Positions 1-7,737 of a stretch of DNA of 11,127 nt are shown in pieces (position 1 is the first letter of the stretch; every line of letters begins with the position of its first letter). The notes beneath the pieces were generated by a model. That model saw only the letters and a list, made by a program, of their open reading frames with translations, did not search any database and was not told the origin of the DNA. Made by a program: the position numbers and the translations under genes. Source of the DNA: Euperipatoides rowelli (lineage: Eukaryota; Onychophora; Udeonychophora; Euonychophora; Peripatopsidae); assembly GCA_003024985.2 (NCBI GenBank), contig PXIH01S0018419.1; one strand, given 5' to 3'.

Positions 1-5
1 TATAT

Positions 6-69
6 ATATTTTTTATCACAAACATATGAAGAATATATTATAGTCTCATATGTTTGTGATAAAAAATAT
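6..69. repeat. Perfect 24-bp inverted repeat (hairpin) with 16-nt spacer
   Basis: Positions 6-29 and 46-69 are exact reverse complements over 24 bp, separated by a 16-nt AT-rich spacer. The core of each arm is ATCACAAACATATGA or its complement, flanked outward by six A/T and then an alternating AT stretch. A perfect match of this length, with mixed bases in the core, is not expected from AT bias alone. Such structures occur at fold-back or MITE ends and as cruciform-forming repeats. The window starts only five bases before it, so whether it belongs to a larger element cannot be seen. A diverged copy of the right arm recurs near 848-889. Confidence 0.9.
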
Positions 70-80
70 TCAGGGGTATT
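41..80 (+). repeat. Diverged direct repeat, copy 1 (second copy at 848-889)
   Basis: The stretch begins ATAGTCT, passes through the right arm of the hairpin, and ends in a run of A followed by TATTCAG and GTATT. A similar order of words is found at 848-889: ATAGTCT, an ATGTGTTTCATA segment, an A run, ATATTCAG and ATATT. The two align over about 40 bp with several substitutions and small gaps. They bracket the candidate element at 154-853. The similarity is partly AT-rich, so homology is likely but not certain. Confidence 0.45.
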
Positions 81-165
81 ATAGAGCTGCTAAGATGATT
101 ACAACTACTACTAGTATTCCTAACATGATGATTACGACTATATAGGCTACTATGGCTACGTTTTT
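79..165 (-). other. Period-3 patch; minus strand reads as a hydrophobic helix
   Basis: On the minus strand a frame from 165 down to a TAA stop at 79-81 encodes about 28 residues. The last 26 are almost all V, I, A, L, M and G with a single tyrosine, like a transmembrane helix that ends at the C-terminus. An in-frame stop lies just upstream (166-168), there is no starting Met before the helix, and no convincing splice acceptor is visible. On the plus strand the same bases show internal repetition (GATGATTACAACTA near 94 and GATGATTACGACTA near 127). It may be the last bit of a broken membrane-protein gene, but decayed trinucleotide repeat is equally possible. Confidence 0.2.
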
Positions 166-189
166 TTAAAAATCTCCGAGCTTGAGCTC

Positions 190-660
190 CGATAAATTAT
201 ACACGTCACCTAGAACTAACAGAATATAAACAAAGTGAGACAGAGTACGAGATTAAAATACGCTAACAGAGAAATAAAAGATAGAGATAAAGGAGAAAAA
301 TCGCACAGTAAAAAAAAAAAGCCGTTAAAAGCCTAAATTTGGCTAAACTATCACCTGATGTTGCTTTTAAAGGTCTACTGTCAGACAGAAGAAAAAAAAC
401 ATGTCCGTGGCAGCATTCGTACATGTGATGTCTAGATTAAACATTTTAAAGACATCATGTTTGCTATCAGTGCCGCCAAAACATAGACGGTAGCTATTGC
501 TATCTCATTGACTGGAAACAATTCATTTTTCAGTATTTAATAAATAGTCATGCCGTTGTAAAAGATCTCATATAGTCAAAATAAGAAAACAACGGTTAGA
601 CTAGTTATATCATATTTTACACTTGTAAATATCAATAAAGTTTAATTTTCCTCCATTTGC
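190..660. other. Interior of the candidate element, no gene seen
   Basis: AT-rich sequence without a usable reading frame. The only structure seen is a pair of 8-bp complementary words, TGATGTCT at 426-433 and AGACATCA at 450-457, with a 16-nt spacer, and several short A runs. Confidence 0.6.
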
Positions 661-661
661 A

Positions 662-834
662 TTGTGGGTACTTCTCCGAATCCCGATGCTTTTTCTGGGA
701 GAAGTCAGAGACTTCTCTCATAGTTCTCCAAATTCATCGGAATGATTAAATCCTCAATAGAGAATCTCCGATTTTTTTAAAATCCAACTTCTCCAGATTC
801 AGATTGTTCTCTATAGTTCTCCGAGAACTCGGAG
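662..834. repeat. Cluster of CTTCTCC / CTCCGA words with small hairpins
   Basis: This stretch repeats the words CTTCTCC, ATAGTTCTCC and TCTCCGA in both orientations. ATAGTTCTCC occurs near 720 and near 813. CTTCTCC near 670 pairs with GGAGAAG near 698, and CTCCGAG at 819-825 pairs with CTCGGAG at 828-834. It makes up the right subterminal part of the candidate inverted-repeat element. Clustered short words near an end can be transposase-binding repeats, but here that is inference only. Confidence 0.45.
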
Positions 835-847
835 TTTTTTAAAAAAC

Positions 848-889
848 ATAGTCTTTATGTGTTTCATAAAAAAAATATTCAGTGATATT
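848..889 (+). repeat. Diverged direct repeat, copy 2
   Basis: Partner of 41-80. It begins at the right end of the candidate inverted-repeat element and overlaps its last few bases. It keeps ATAGTCT, the A run and ATATTCAG, but its hairpin-arm portion is rearranged compared with copy 1. Confidence 0.45.
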
Positions 890-1240
890 TATAAATAGTT
901 TGGCACGTGGGACATTCCTAAAACGTGGTAAGTAAACTCACTTATTTGTGCATGTAGCAGATATTATGTGAGGACAACTAGTTATTATATAATACAGTAC
1001 ACTAGGTTTAATTTAAATTATTCTGTATGGTGGCTATAAATGAAATAAAAAAATAATTATCAATACAATCATATAAATTCATTAATTACTAATTTATAAC
1101 CTCCATCCTTCTATCTAAATCAAAATAAGATTTAAAATATTTCAACAATAACTATTAATCCTACCTTTCATCAGAATTCTTTATTTGTAAGGGATAATAA
1201 AGCAGGAAAGATTTAGTGAACAATCTACATAGGCGGGGTA
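890..1240. other. AT-rich spacer, no gene seen
   Basis: No supportable gene. There is an isolated E-box-like CACGTG at 904-909 and an isolated GTAAGT at 928-933, which matches a splice donor consensus. Neither has supporting context. Confidence 0.6.
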
Positions 1241-1245
1241 AAGAA

Positions 1246-1255
1246 GGGGGGGGGG
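1246..1255. repeat. G10 homopolymer tract
   Basis: Ten consecutive G in a strongly AT-rich setting, preceded by a small G-rich patch (GGCGGGG near 1232). Three other tracts of 11 G or C occur in the window (2165-2175, 5355-5365, 7877-7887), each inside a recognisable repeat, so this one may also mark an old repeat fragment. Confidence 0.7.
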
Positions 1256-1259
1256 TATT

Positions 1260-2160
1260 TTGTAAGATGTTTGAATGAGACACTGGCAAAAAAAAAAAGA
1301 TAGCATTAAGTGCATGGCAGCTCATCAAGAGGGTAATTCCTGGTTCAACCAAGGATAAATTTAAAAAATAAACATTTTAAAAATAAATCTGAACTTTGTT
1401 AAAATTTGCTTGGAATCCTGTTCACAGACACACAACTAAAAATGTTACCTGAACCATCTGATACGTCTTAAAGGAAGTAGGCACAAATATTATGAAATGA
1501 GAGTAATAATGAAGGTCAAAGACAATAAACACGTTACCAAATTGCTCCAAAATAAATCTTAGCAGCTTCATTTCGATGGAAGATGAATCTTGTGGCAGGC
1601 AGTTGGTTTAAATCAAATATAAGTTCAAGGACTCGACTAAAACATGTGTAGAGCTAACCTCAAAACATTCTGAAGCAAATATTATAATTACAAAAGATTA
1701 AACAACAAATTGTTCAATAAATATATAATCTACTGCTACCATGACAATAATAAAACAAACATACAACTATTTTTTTTATACCCTGACTGATTTAACCGTA
1801 AAGTCTTTATTTTTTTTATTCTTTCTTAATTTCGATAGAAATATTTTATTTTTATTTTTTTAAATTTAAATAAAAATATTTAAATGGTCATTAGATTACA
1901 CAATATTGATTTTTCATAATTTACTATCAACTTATCAGAATTTCATCTGTAACAATTTATTTTTCTTTTACATCAACAATTTTTTTAAAAATATATAGTA
2001 GGCCTACAATATAATATAACAAGTAATCTGTTCAAAGAATATGAAAAGAAGATATTATTGATCCATATATTTAATCTTAACAACAAACTATAATTCTGTG
2101 AAATCATTAACAAATAATAAAGATGTTGGATCAATGTTGGATTAGAAAAGTGTTTAGAAA
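1260..2160. other. AT-rich spacer, no gene seen
   Basis: No convincing coding frame; the short frames here are rich in I, N, Y, F and L, as AT-rich random sequence gives. There is a T/A-rich stretch at 1766-1895 and a perfect 10-bp palindrome GTAGGCCTAC at 1998-2007. Confidence 0.65.
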
Positions 2161-2214
2161 GGTTGGGGGGGGGGGTGCCCCTGGGTTCCCTATGCAATTC
2201 TGATGTTGGGGTTT
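2161..2214 (-). repeat. GC-rich interspersed repeat fragment, island A
   Basis: A GC-rich island in AT-rich sequence, containing G11 at 2165-2175. Read on the minus strand it begins with ACCCCAACATC (2212-2202), an 11-bp word that also occurs on the plus strand at 7609-7619. In both copies AATTG follows two to three bases later, and then G- and C-rich sequence. This shared order points to fragments of one repeat family in opposite orientation. The full element cannot be reconstructed here. Confidence 0.55.
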
Positions 2215-2906
2215 AAACTTTAAATATTGATTTGACATGATCATAAATTATTGAAACGACTTCTCAATTTGGGTCGTCTCAAAAAAAAAACAAAAAAAAA
2301 CATTAACCATCCTAAAGCCATCCTAAAACTTGCATCTGTCTATTAAAAGGAGAAGGATGTGAAAAAAATTTAACAATCCTGTAAGAATGTGTGAACAAGC
2401 TTATAGTTTATGGAGTTTGCTTATCCCAACAATAATCCAAATAAATAGTGGAACAAAACTACAATTTGAATCCAAATAAGAGAATCAATGAGCAAATCAT
2501 TTAATTAGTGAAGGCAGAAAATGTGTGTGATAACCAAGTAAAGATCAAACTTAACAACAGAAGCAATTATATTTTTATTATTATTATTAAATACCAATAT
2601 ATTAAGCTAAATATAGAAACTTCTCAAATTTCAAATCAATTATCATGAATAAAATATAAGGCTACTAATTGCAGGACTTAAAATTAGAATACCAATATTG
2701 GCAGCCTATGTTATTATTTTACTGTAAATATATTTTCTATACAGTAGAAGGTGTTTATTATTTCATTATTTTCTTGTTTTCTTTGATACATTAACTCCTG
2801 GAGTTGTGATTTCAAGATTTGGACACTTCAATCTGTCAGTGGATTAATTATGGTTTATTTTATTTAAAAATATTTGAAGGTGTTTAATCAATGCCAGATT
2901 TATATA
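2215..2906. other. AT-rich spacer, no gene seen
   Basis: Nothing gene-like is visible. There are A runs at 2281-2300 and a short TTA microsatellite near 2575-2588. Confidence 0.65.
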
Positions 2907-2944
2907 TGGGCTCATAAAGCAGAGGGGGGTGGGGCTCCAAATGG
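2907..2944 (-). repeat. GC-rich interspersed repeat fragment, island B
   Basis: A short G-rich island. The minus strand from 2944 reads CCATTTGGAGCC, which matches CCAGTTGGAGCC at 7647-7658 in 11 of 12 positions, and continues into CCCCACCCCCC. It is probably a fragment of the same GC-rich family as islands A and D, in reverse orientation relative to D. Confidence 0.45.
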
Positions 2945-3465
2945 TATTATTATTTATTATTATTACGGTTTTATTCAATAGAACAGCTTATATAATATAC
3001 AAATCAATTGAGCGTGGCAAATTTGGCTCAAATTCATAATTAAATCCTATTTTCAGATATGCCCTCTGGCCCAATTAAGGATGTGAGTGCATTTACATTA
3101 AATTCCAAATAAAAAAACTAATTGGAAAAAGAAATAAAACTTATTTACAAAAATAAAAGTCAAATTATAAAATAGTATAACTATCCACGCTGCTTCAGGA
3201 ACTCCTCGGTCAAACAAAATATCTTAGAATATAGGAAAGTTTAAAAACTGTTTAATTGCCAAGGTGGAATTTTATGGATTAAAGAACTGGTTATCGTCAG
3301 TAGATTATTGTTATTAAAGTTAAGCTGAAATAATGAACAGAGTGTATTAAAAAGTTTGAGCAAAAATTCTTTGAGATAGAATTAATCGAACGGAATTATA
3401 TATTTAAACATGACGGTGTGGAATTGAGATACATGAAAGCTGTTATGTAACGATATAGTCCTAGC
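2945..3465. other. AT-rich spacer, no gene seen
   Basis: No gene is supported. A small ATT/TTA microsatellite lies at about 2945-2966; the rest is plain AT-rich sequence. Confidence 0.65.
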
Positions 3466-3544
3466 AAAAAAAAAAAAAAAGCTTATCAAATCAGACAAAG
3501 TCAACAAAACATTGTCAACTGAAAAAAAAAAAAAGCTCATCAAA
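3466..3544 (+). repeat. Pair of A-tract direct repeats about 55 bp apart
   Basis: An A15 tract at 3466-3480 followed by GCTTATCAAA, and an A13 tract at 3522-3534 followed by GCTCATCAAA, give two copies of a roughly 23-bp word differing by one substitution beyond the A-run length. The sequence between them contains GTCAAC twice. This looks like local duplication, possibly through slippage or two copies of an A-tailed insertion end. Confidence 0.5.
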
Positions 3545-3574
3545 ATATTTACAAGGCACCTCCAAACTTGATAG

Positions 3575-3610
3575 AGCCCAGGGACTCACCAAGTCTAAAA
3601 CCGGCCCTGC
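3575..3610 (+). repeat. GC-rich interspersed repeat fragment, island C
   Basis: The segment contains GCCCAGGGACT and then AAAACCGGCCCTGC. The first word resembles GCCCCCGGGACT in island D (about 7628-7640), and the overall make-up resembles island E. It is probably another small fragment of the same family; the match is short. Confidence 0.4.
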
Positions 3611-3776
3611 ATTTAACCTATTTACTTTTCTAGGCCTACCAAGGCTGTTCAGGATCATCCAGTCTCAATTCTTGCAAATTGATGGATCTAACTTTCTTTT
3701 TAATTTTATATCTTTTCTTTTACAAAGACCAAGAGTTTTGTCTTTATTGAACGTTTCTTGTTTCATTGAACATTTA

Positions 3777-3842
3777 ACAGTGTTATGCAATAACCAATCA
3801 AGTCACATGACAGTGTTATGCAATAACCAATCAAGTCACATG
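3777..3842 (+). repeat. Perfect 33-bp tandem duplication (two copies)
   Basis: Positions 3777-3809 and 3810-3842 are identical over all 33 bp. Each unit holds GTTATGCAATAAC (a 5-bp-arm palindrome around GCA), CCAATCA and GTCACATG. Absence of any mismatch suggests a recent duplication or selection. The period is a multiple of three, which keeps a short plus-strand frame open from about 3672 to 3950, but that frame begins at TTG, has no recognised domain and is not called a gene. CCAAT and CACATG words could be transcription-factor sites; this is speculation. Confidence 0.9.
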
Positions 3843-3849
3843 GATATAG

Positions 3850-4225
3850 TTTTGAGTAAAATGCATTTAAAGTTTGTAAATGTAAGTATAAGTGCAGGAA
3901 ACAAGATTGACATTTCAGTCTCTAGATGGCAGATCAATGCAGATAATTGATTTGAAGGCATGGAAAAGGAACTTTTATGATTACCGAGAGTGAGTTAACT
4001 CATTTAAATTAAATGTGTGGCTTGACTGGTTAATGTACAACACCATCATGTTTGATGCTTGTTCTAGGCTGAAATTGTTCACCATCTCTATTCTGTGTTT
4101 AATTATGTTTCATATTACCTTGTTAATCGCAGTCCTTAATGCCTGAATTAAAGAATAATGGTGATGGAAAGAATAATTTTACCAAATGTTTATACGGCAG
4201 CATAAGGGATTCTATCTGGTCTAGT
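3850..4225. other. Spacer, no gene seen
   Basis: Slightly less AT-rich than its surroundings, but no recognisable coding, RNA or repeat feature was found. Confidence 0.55.
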
Positions 4226-4290
4226 GATGGGTTGTCCGGTGGTTAACACATAGATATTGGTCCAAGCAAGGATTGATTACAACCGCTGTA
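4220..4290 (+). repeat. Possible decayed tRNA-derived SINE head
   Basis: TTGTCCGGTGG at 4232-4242 matches the RNA polymerase III box A consensus (TRGCNNARYGG) at most positions and is followed by TTAACACATAG, as in many tRNA-like SINE heads. GGATTGATTAC at 4270-4280 is a poor box B (GGTTCGANTCC) match. The 27-nt gap between boxes is somewhat short. No tRNA cloverleaf can be folded confidently and no A-rich tail is defined, so this is a weak call; chance resemblance is a real alternative. Confidence 0.25.
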
Positions 4291-4299
4291 GTCTGGTTA

Positions 4300-5280
4300 T
4301 TCATGGAACATTTGATTGTCATTATTTTCTTTATTTATGTAATGTACATATAGCGTATGTTAAATTATTTGAATCACATCTTTGACAGGGCTAGGTTCTT
4401 TTATAAATTTTATATCATATTTTGTACATTTATCTTTTTAGATTTCTTTTTTTTAATATAATAAACCAATAATAATAATAATAAGTAGAATTCCATATAA
4501 TCTTCAAATATTGAATATTATTAACCTTTTTATATTCGACTAGATTACAGAGTGCCTTTTTTATTTATTTTTCCTCACTAGCAAGAAATATATTTTTTTA
4601 TTCTGAATCCAATTTAAATTCATTATATATCATTACCAGTGGTTTCTATAGTAAATTAAAAGACAGGGGAAAAAAAACAATTTCTGTTGTTAAAATACAT
4701 TTGAAGATTAAATGCATAAATGTATTTATTTCTGTTTCAAAACGGTTCTAAATTATTAACTTATCCATTTCATTATTTTTTTCTAATTAAAAAAAATAGA
4801 AACTTAACTAGATTTTATATATTTTAGATTTTTTGAATATTAGTTTTACTCAGGTAAAAAAGTCTGAAAATTAGACTTGTATTACCTTATTATTTAATTT
4901 AATTTAGATTGTTTAATGTAGTTTTTAATGTATTGGAATGATAAAAATGAACATTTCGCAAATATTTCAAACAATAATAGCAAGAAATCAGGATATAGTT
5001 TTATCACTTGATAACAATAGTAAATAGGAACCATTTTAAAAAAATGTTCAGAAAATTTATATTTATTGGCAGTATAAAATTAGAAAGAAAAAAAACACCA
5101 TAAATTTATAAAGAAAATTAAATGAACATAGTGTAATACAGTTCCTACAGAACAAAGTATACTGATCAAAATTTATTTTCTACTAGCCACTATTTTGAAA
5201 TTATTATTAATATGTTTATTAATGTAAAAATTTGAAAATAAATTTTATGTGTGTGTGTATATATGAAGATCTTGGACTAC
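4300..5280. other. AT-rich spacer, no gene seen
   Basis: Very AT-rich, with an ATA microsatellite near 4468-4483 and a short TG/TA dinucleotide run near 5249-5263. No supportable gene, RNA or transposon end. Confidence 0.65.
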
Positions 5281-5287
5281 ACTAAGG

Positions 5288-5295
5288 ATCTAGGC
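5288..5295. repeat. Left target-site duplication of the hAT element
   Basis: ATCTAGGC, identical to 5930-5937 on the other side of the element. It fits the nnnTAnnn form known for Buster-type hAT insertions and not the nTnnnnAn form of the Ac type. Both flanks also sit in an AGGCC context. Confidence 0.95.
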
Positions 5296-5309
5296 CAGTG
5301 GTTCCCAAC
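5296..5309 (+). repeat. hAT left terminal inverted repeat
   Basis: CAGTGGTTCCCAAC, an exact reverse complement of 5916-5929. Identity ends after 14 bp, where the left end continues CTTTTTCTGG and the right end GTGGGGCG. Confidence 0.95.
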
Positions 5310-5354
5310 CTTTTTCTGGCGGCGCCCCACCTAATCATCTCTAAAATCCTGATG

Positions 5355-5365
5355 CCCCCCCCCCC
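5355..5365. repeat. C11 tract inside the hAT element
   Basis: Eleven consecutive C after GATG. The right side of the element carries C6 tracts in the same orientation, so the tract is probably an expanded version of an ancestral short C run. Confidence 0.8.
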
Positions 5366-5760
5366 TTGTGACATATAATTCTTATTATTCTACAAGGGAA
5401 CCCTTATTTCCATGCAGGAAGCCTAAAAGCCATTTACTTGGTTTATACACGATTAAAAAATAACATGGCAATTATGAAATGGAAAATAAAAGAACGAAAG
5501 GGCAGTTGAAGTTCTGAGGAAGAAATTACTAAAAAATTGTAAAAAAAAAAATAAGAATATTAACTGATATTTAAATAATGATAATAATAAAAGAGTATTC
5601 ACTGGTAATAAAGAGAGAGCGAGAAAATAGAATATTGAAATTTCTTTGAATTGCTCCCTAAGAAAACAGCTAATAACATTTCAAAACATGTAGTAGAGAA
5701 CTGAAATGTATATATAAAATAATTTTAATGGAAGTTTTCTCTTATAATTCGATTTTAATT

Positions 5761-5778
5761 ACTGTACAAGTGTACAGT
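5761..5778. repeat. 8-bp-arm hairpin inside the hAT element
   Basis: ACTGTACA at 5761-5768 and TGTACAGT at 5771-5778 are exact reverse complements with a two-base spacer. Role unknown. Confidence 0.7.
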
Positions 5779-5854
5779 GCACAATACAATACACATCCAT
5801 ACTCACACAGACGCTAGAAAAAATCACTTAATAACTCATTCTCGAATTTTCTCC

Positions 5855-5896
5855 TTAAAAGTCAAATTGCCCCCCTTAAAAGTCAAATTGCCCCCC
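5855..5896 (+). repeat. Two perfect 21-bp tandem units in the hAT right end
   Basis: Positions 5855-5875 and 5876-5896 are identical: each reads TTAAAAGTCAAATTG followed by C6. Subterminal repeats of this kind often serve as transposase-binding sites in hAT elements, but here they may be a recent local duplication. Confidence 0.95.
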
Positions 5897-5897
5897 T

Positions 5898-5915
5898 GTG
5901 GGGCGTGCGCCCCAC
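5898..5915. repeat. Subterminal GC-rich hairpin of the hAT right end
   Basis: GTGGGGCG at 5898-5905 and CGCCCCAC at 5908-5915 are exact reverse complements with a two-base spacer (TG), abutting the right terminal inverted repeat. The left end carries a single CGCCCCAC box at 5323-5330. Confidence 0.85.
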
Positions 5916-5929
5916 GTTGGGAACCACTG
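5916..5929 (-). repeat. hAT right terminal inverted repeat
   Basis: GTTGGGAACCACTG, the exact complement of the left terminus at 5296-5309. Confidence 0.95.
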
Positions 5930-5937
5930 ATCTAGGC
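5930..5937. repeat. Right target-site duplication of the hAT element
   Basis: ATCTAGGC, identical to 5288-5295. Joining the flanks with a single copy gives the expected empty site around AAGG-ATCTAGGC-CTTTT. Confidence 0.95.
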
Positions 5938-5939
5938 CT

Positions 5940-7600
5940 TTTTTACAATTCTTATTTTACAAAATAAAAAATATTAGCCTACTTTAAAAAAAAATAACTC
6001 AAAAATAATTGAATAAATAAATTAAAAATTGTAATTAGAGTTTAGAACAATAAAGTATTACACACCCTTTATCACCGACCAAAAATAATAACGAGAGTTA
6101 ATGGCAGTAATAAGGCTTAATATACACTGTAGATTATACAATCCAGGCTTTAACCATTAATCATGAAGAATTTAATTAATCTAAATTCAAAGGAACACAA
6201 TGAATGTGTCCTTATAATTTTTTTCATCAAACATCACATTATCCATAGTTGAATGACATATTGTATATCCAAGGAACAGAAGTGATTATTTAGAATTTAA
6301 AGTAGGCTCCCATAGTTTTTATTTATTTTTTTAAATTTATTTTTGTTTTATGTGATAAATATATTGTTTTATTTAGAAACTCAAGAATATATTTAAAAGT
6401 AAAGGGGTAGGAGAGCCATGGATTTGGGATCATTTCACCCCTTCAATATTTAAAAAAAATTATCATGGAATTTTTCAACAACAAAAAAAAAAACAATACT
6501 GTAACAAAATTTAAGACTTAGGCTAGTGTGACCTGAACATCCCTGTTTCTCAGGGACCATCATTGGATCATGGCATTTAACACAGTGGAAAAATGTACCT
6601 GAAAATGAATAACTGTCACATTAAGTAGTGATTTTAATATAGTATAAAATGTAATAACCTATATAGTTGAACTTAATTGATAAAAATATTATGAATAAAA
6701 ATATATAGCTTATGGTATATTTATATTAATGTCATATTGCAGCTATAAATAAAAGTTTATGCAAATACAAATGTAGCTTATGATTTATAAATTATCTTAC
6801 TTATTATTATGTTGTCATTACAAATATTTTCAGCCCCTGCCGAATATGAATTTGAGACTATCGAATCTGCAATCATGGCTTTTTCATTATAATTATTGTA
6901 TTCTTAAATTGAAAGAAGCTTTTAACTTTGATATTAAAAATTTTATAATAGAATTATTTAAACATGAAATGTATTTAATATGATTAATATTGTTACATCT
7001 TAAAATTGCTGAAGTTAGTTTATTCTCCTTATAATTATTAAAAAGAAAACATGCCCCTTTACCACATTACTAAGGTACGTGAAAAGATCAGATGCTTTTT
7101 ACAAGTTCGATTACAAAAAAAAAAAATGTGTCTAATAAAACTTTTCGGTACACCTGAAAATATTAAAAAGAATAACCTGATTTTTTTTTTTTTTTTATAA
7201 CTAATGATTACTTCTACCCCTCTTCACCAAAGAAATATCAATCTATTTAAGATTTTTAAAAAAAATTTTTATTCCAGTATACAATATCTTCATTTAAATA
7301 AGTTTCGTAAGCATGAATTTATTATCAAATTTCTTTTAAAATCATTGAGCTTCAATTGCCTAAGTCACATTTTATTTCTTATTCCATAAGGGTGTAAGTA
7401 CTATAATATGATTTTGGATTGACAGGAGTAAAATATTTTTTTAAAGTAACTTTCACACCAAACTTTCACACTATTACTATATTTTAAACTATCTAAATAA
7501 ATGAAGGATTAAATACATAATTTGGACAATATAATAAATTAATTGTAAGGGAATAATATTTCACTTCATCATTTATGAATTGTTTTTAATGAACACTTTA
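5940..7600. other. AT-rich spacer, no gene seen
   Basis: No supportable gene. Short frames at 6780-6983 and 7204-7389 are rich in I, F, L, N, Y and K and match no family I recognise. A 6-bp-arm hairpin TCCCTG-TTTCT-CAGGGA lies at 6540-6556, a long T tract at about 7181-7196, and a 13-bp near-perfect tandem pair (AACTTTCACACCA and AACTTTCACACTA) at 7448-7473. Confidence 0.6.
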
Positions 7601-7605
7601 TTTAC

Positions 7606-7660
7606 AGGACCCCAACATCCTAATTGGGGCCCCCGGGACTGGAAATCCAGTTGGAGCCTT
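7606..7660 (+). repeat. GC-rich interspersed repeat fragment, island D
   Basis: A clear GC-rich island: ACCCCAACATC at 7609-7619, AATTG, GGGGCCCCCGGGACTGG, then CCAGTTGGAGCC at 7647-7658. It shares the first word with island A and the last with island B, both inverted relative to this copy, and the middle word with island C. It is the most complete of the short copies and may show the order of segments in the ancestral repeat. Confidence 0.55.
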
Positions 7661-7737
7661 TACATATTTTTATAAGCTTTTTGTTCGTGAAGATTTGATA
7701 AGTTTTTTTTTTTGTATGTAAGTTTTATTTACATTTG

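Larger units (their letters stand above)
154..853. mobile_element. Candidate non-autonomous inverted-repeat element (MITE-like)
   Basis: The left end (154-180) and the reverse complement of the right end (828-853) align over 26-27 bp with three mismatches and one gap. Both read roughly GRCTAYG, then T6-7, A5-6, then CTCCGAG. CTCCGA words recur inside each end (near 174, 187, 764 and 819), and the right end has a 7-bp hairpin CTCCGAG-AA-CTCGGAG at 819-834. The interior has no long ORF and no recognisable transposase. No clean target-site duplication is visible, so the exact borders and superfamily are unknown. The T/A runs in the ends inflate the match; the GC-bearing CTCCGAG and GRCTAYG parts are the real evidence. 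Confidence 0.4.
5296..5929. mobile_element. Non-autonomous hAT-superfamily DNA transposon, 634 bp
   Basis: The ends are perfect 14-bp terminal inverted repeats, CAGTGGTTCCCAAC and its complement, flanked by an exact 8-bp target duplication (ATCTAGGC). This combination, with the CAGTGGTTCCCAAC terminus, is characteristic of Charlie/Buster-type hAT elements. Behind the ends lies a subterminal CGCCCCAC box in inverted orientation at 5323-5330 and 5898-5905. The left part has C11 at 5355-5365; the right part has two copies of a 21-bp unit ending in C6. No transposase frame is present, so it would move only with an enzyme supplied in trans. The intact ends and duplication suggest fairly recent insertion. 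Its family name cannot be given without a database. Confidence 0.95.

Noticed and set aside
426-457. 8-bp inverted words as an RNA hairpin
   Set aside because: Short arms with a 16-nt loop are common in a window of this size.
904-933. CACGTG E-box and a GTAAGT donor-like site
   Set aside because: Isolated short words; no exon, acceptor or promoter context.
1310-1352. tRNA-like words TGGCAGCTCAT and GGTTCAACCAA
   Set aside because: Boxes are too close together, box B is poor, and no cloverleaf forms.
1161-2197. Minus-strand frames of 63 and 70 codons
   Set aside because: Their proline or glycine parts come from G-tract repeats and the remainder has AT-background composition; no family recognised.
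3672-3950. 92-codon plus-strand frame over the 33-bp duplication
   Set aside because: It starts at TTG, has no recognised domain and stays open across the duplication only because 33 is a multiple of three.
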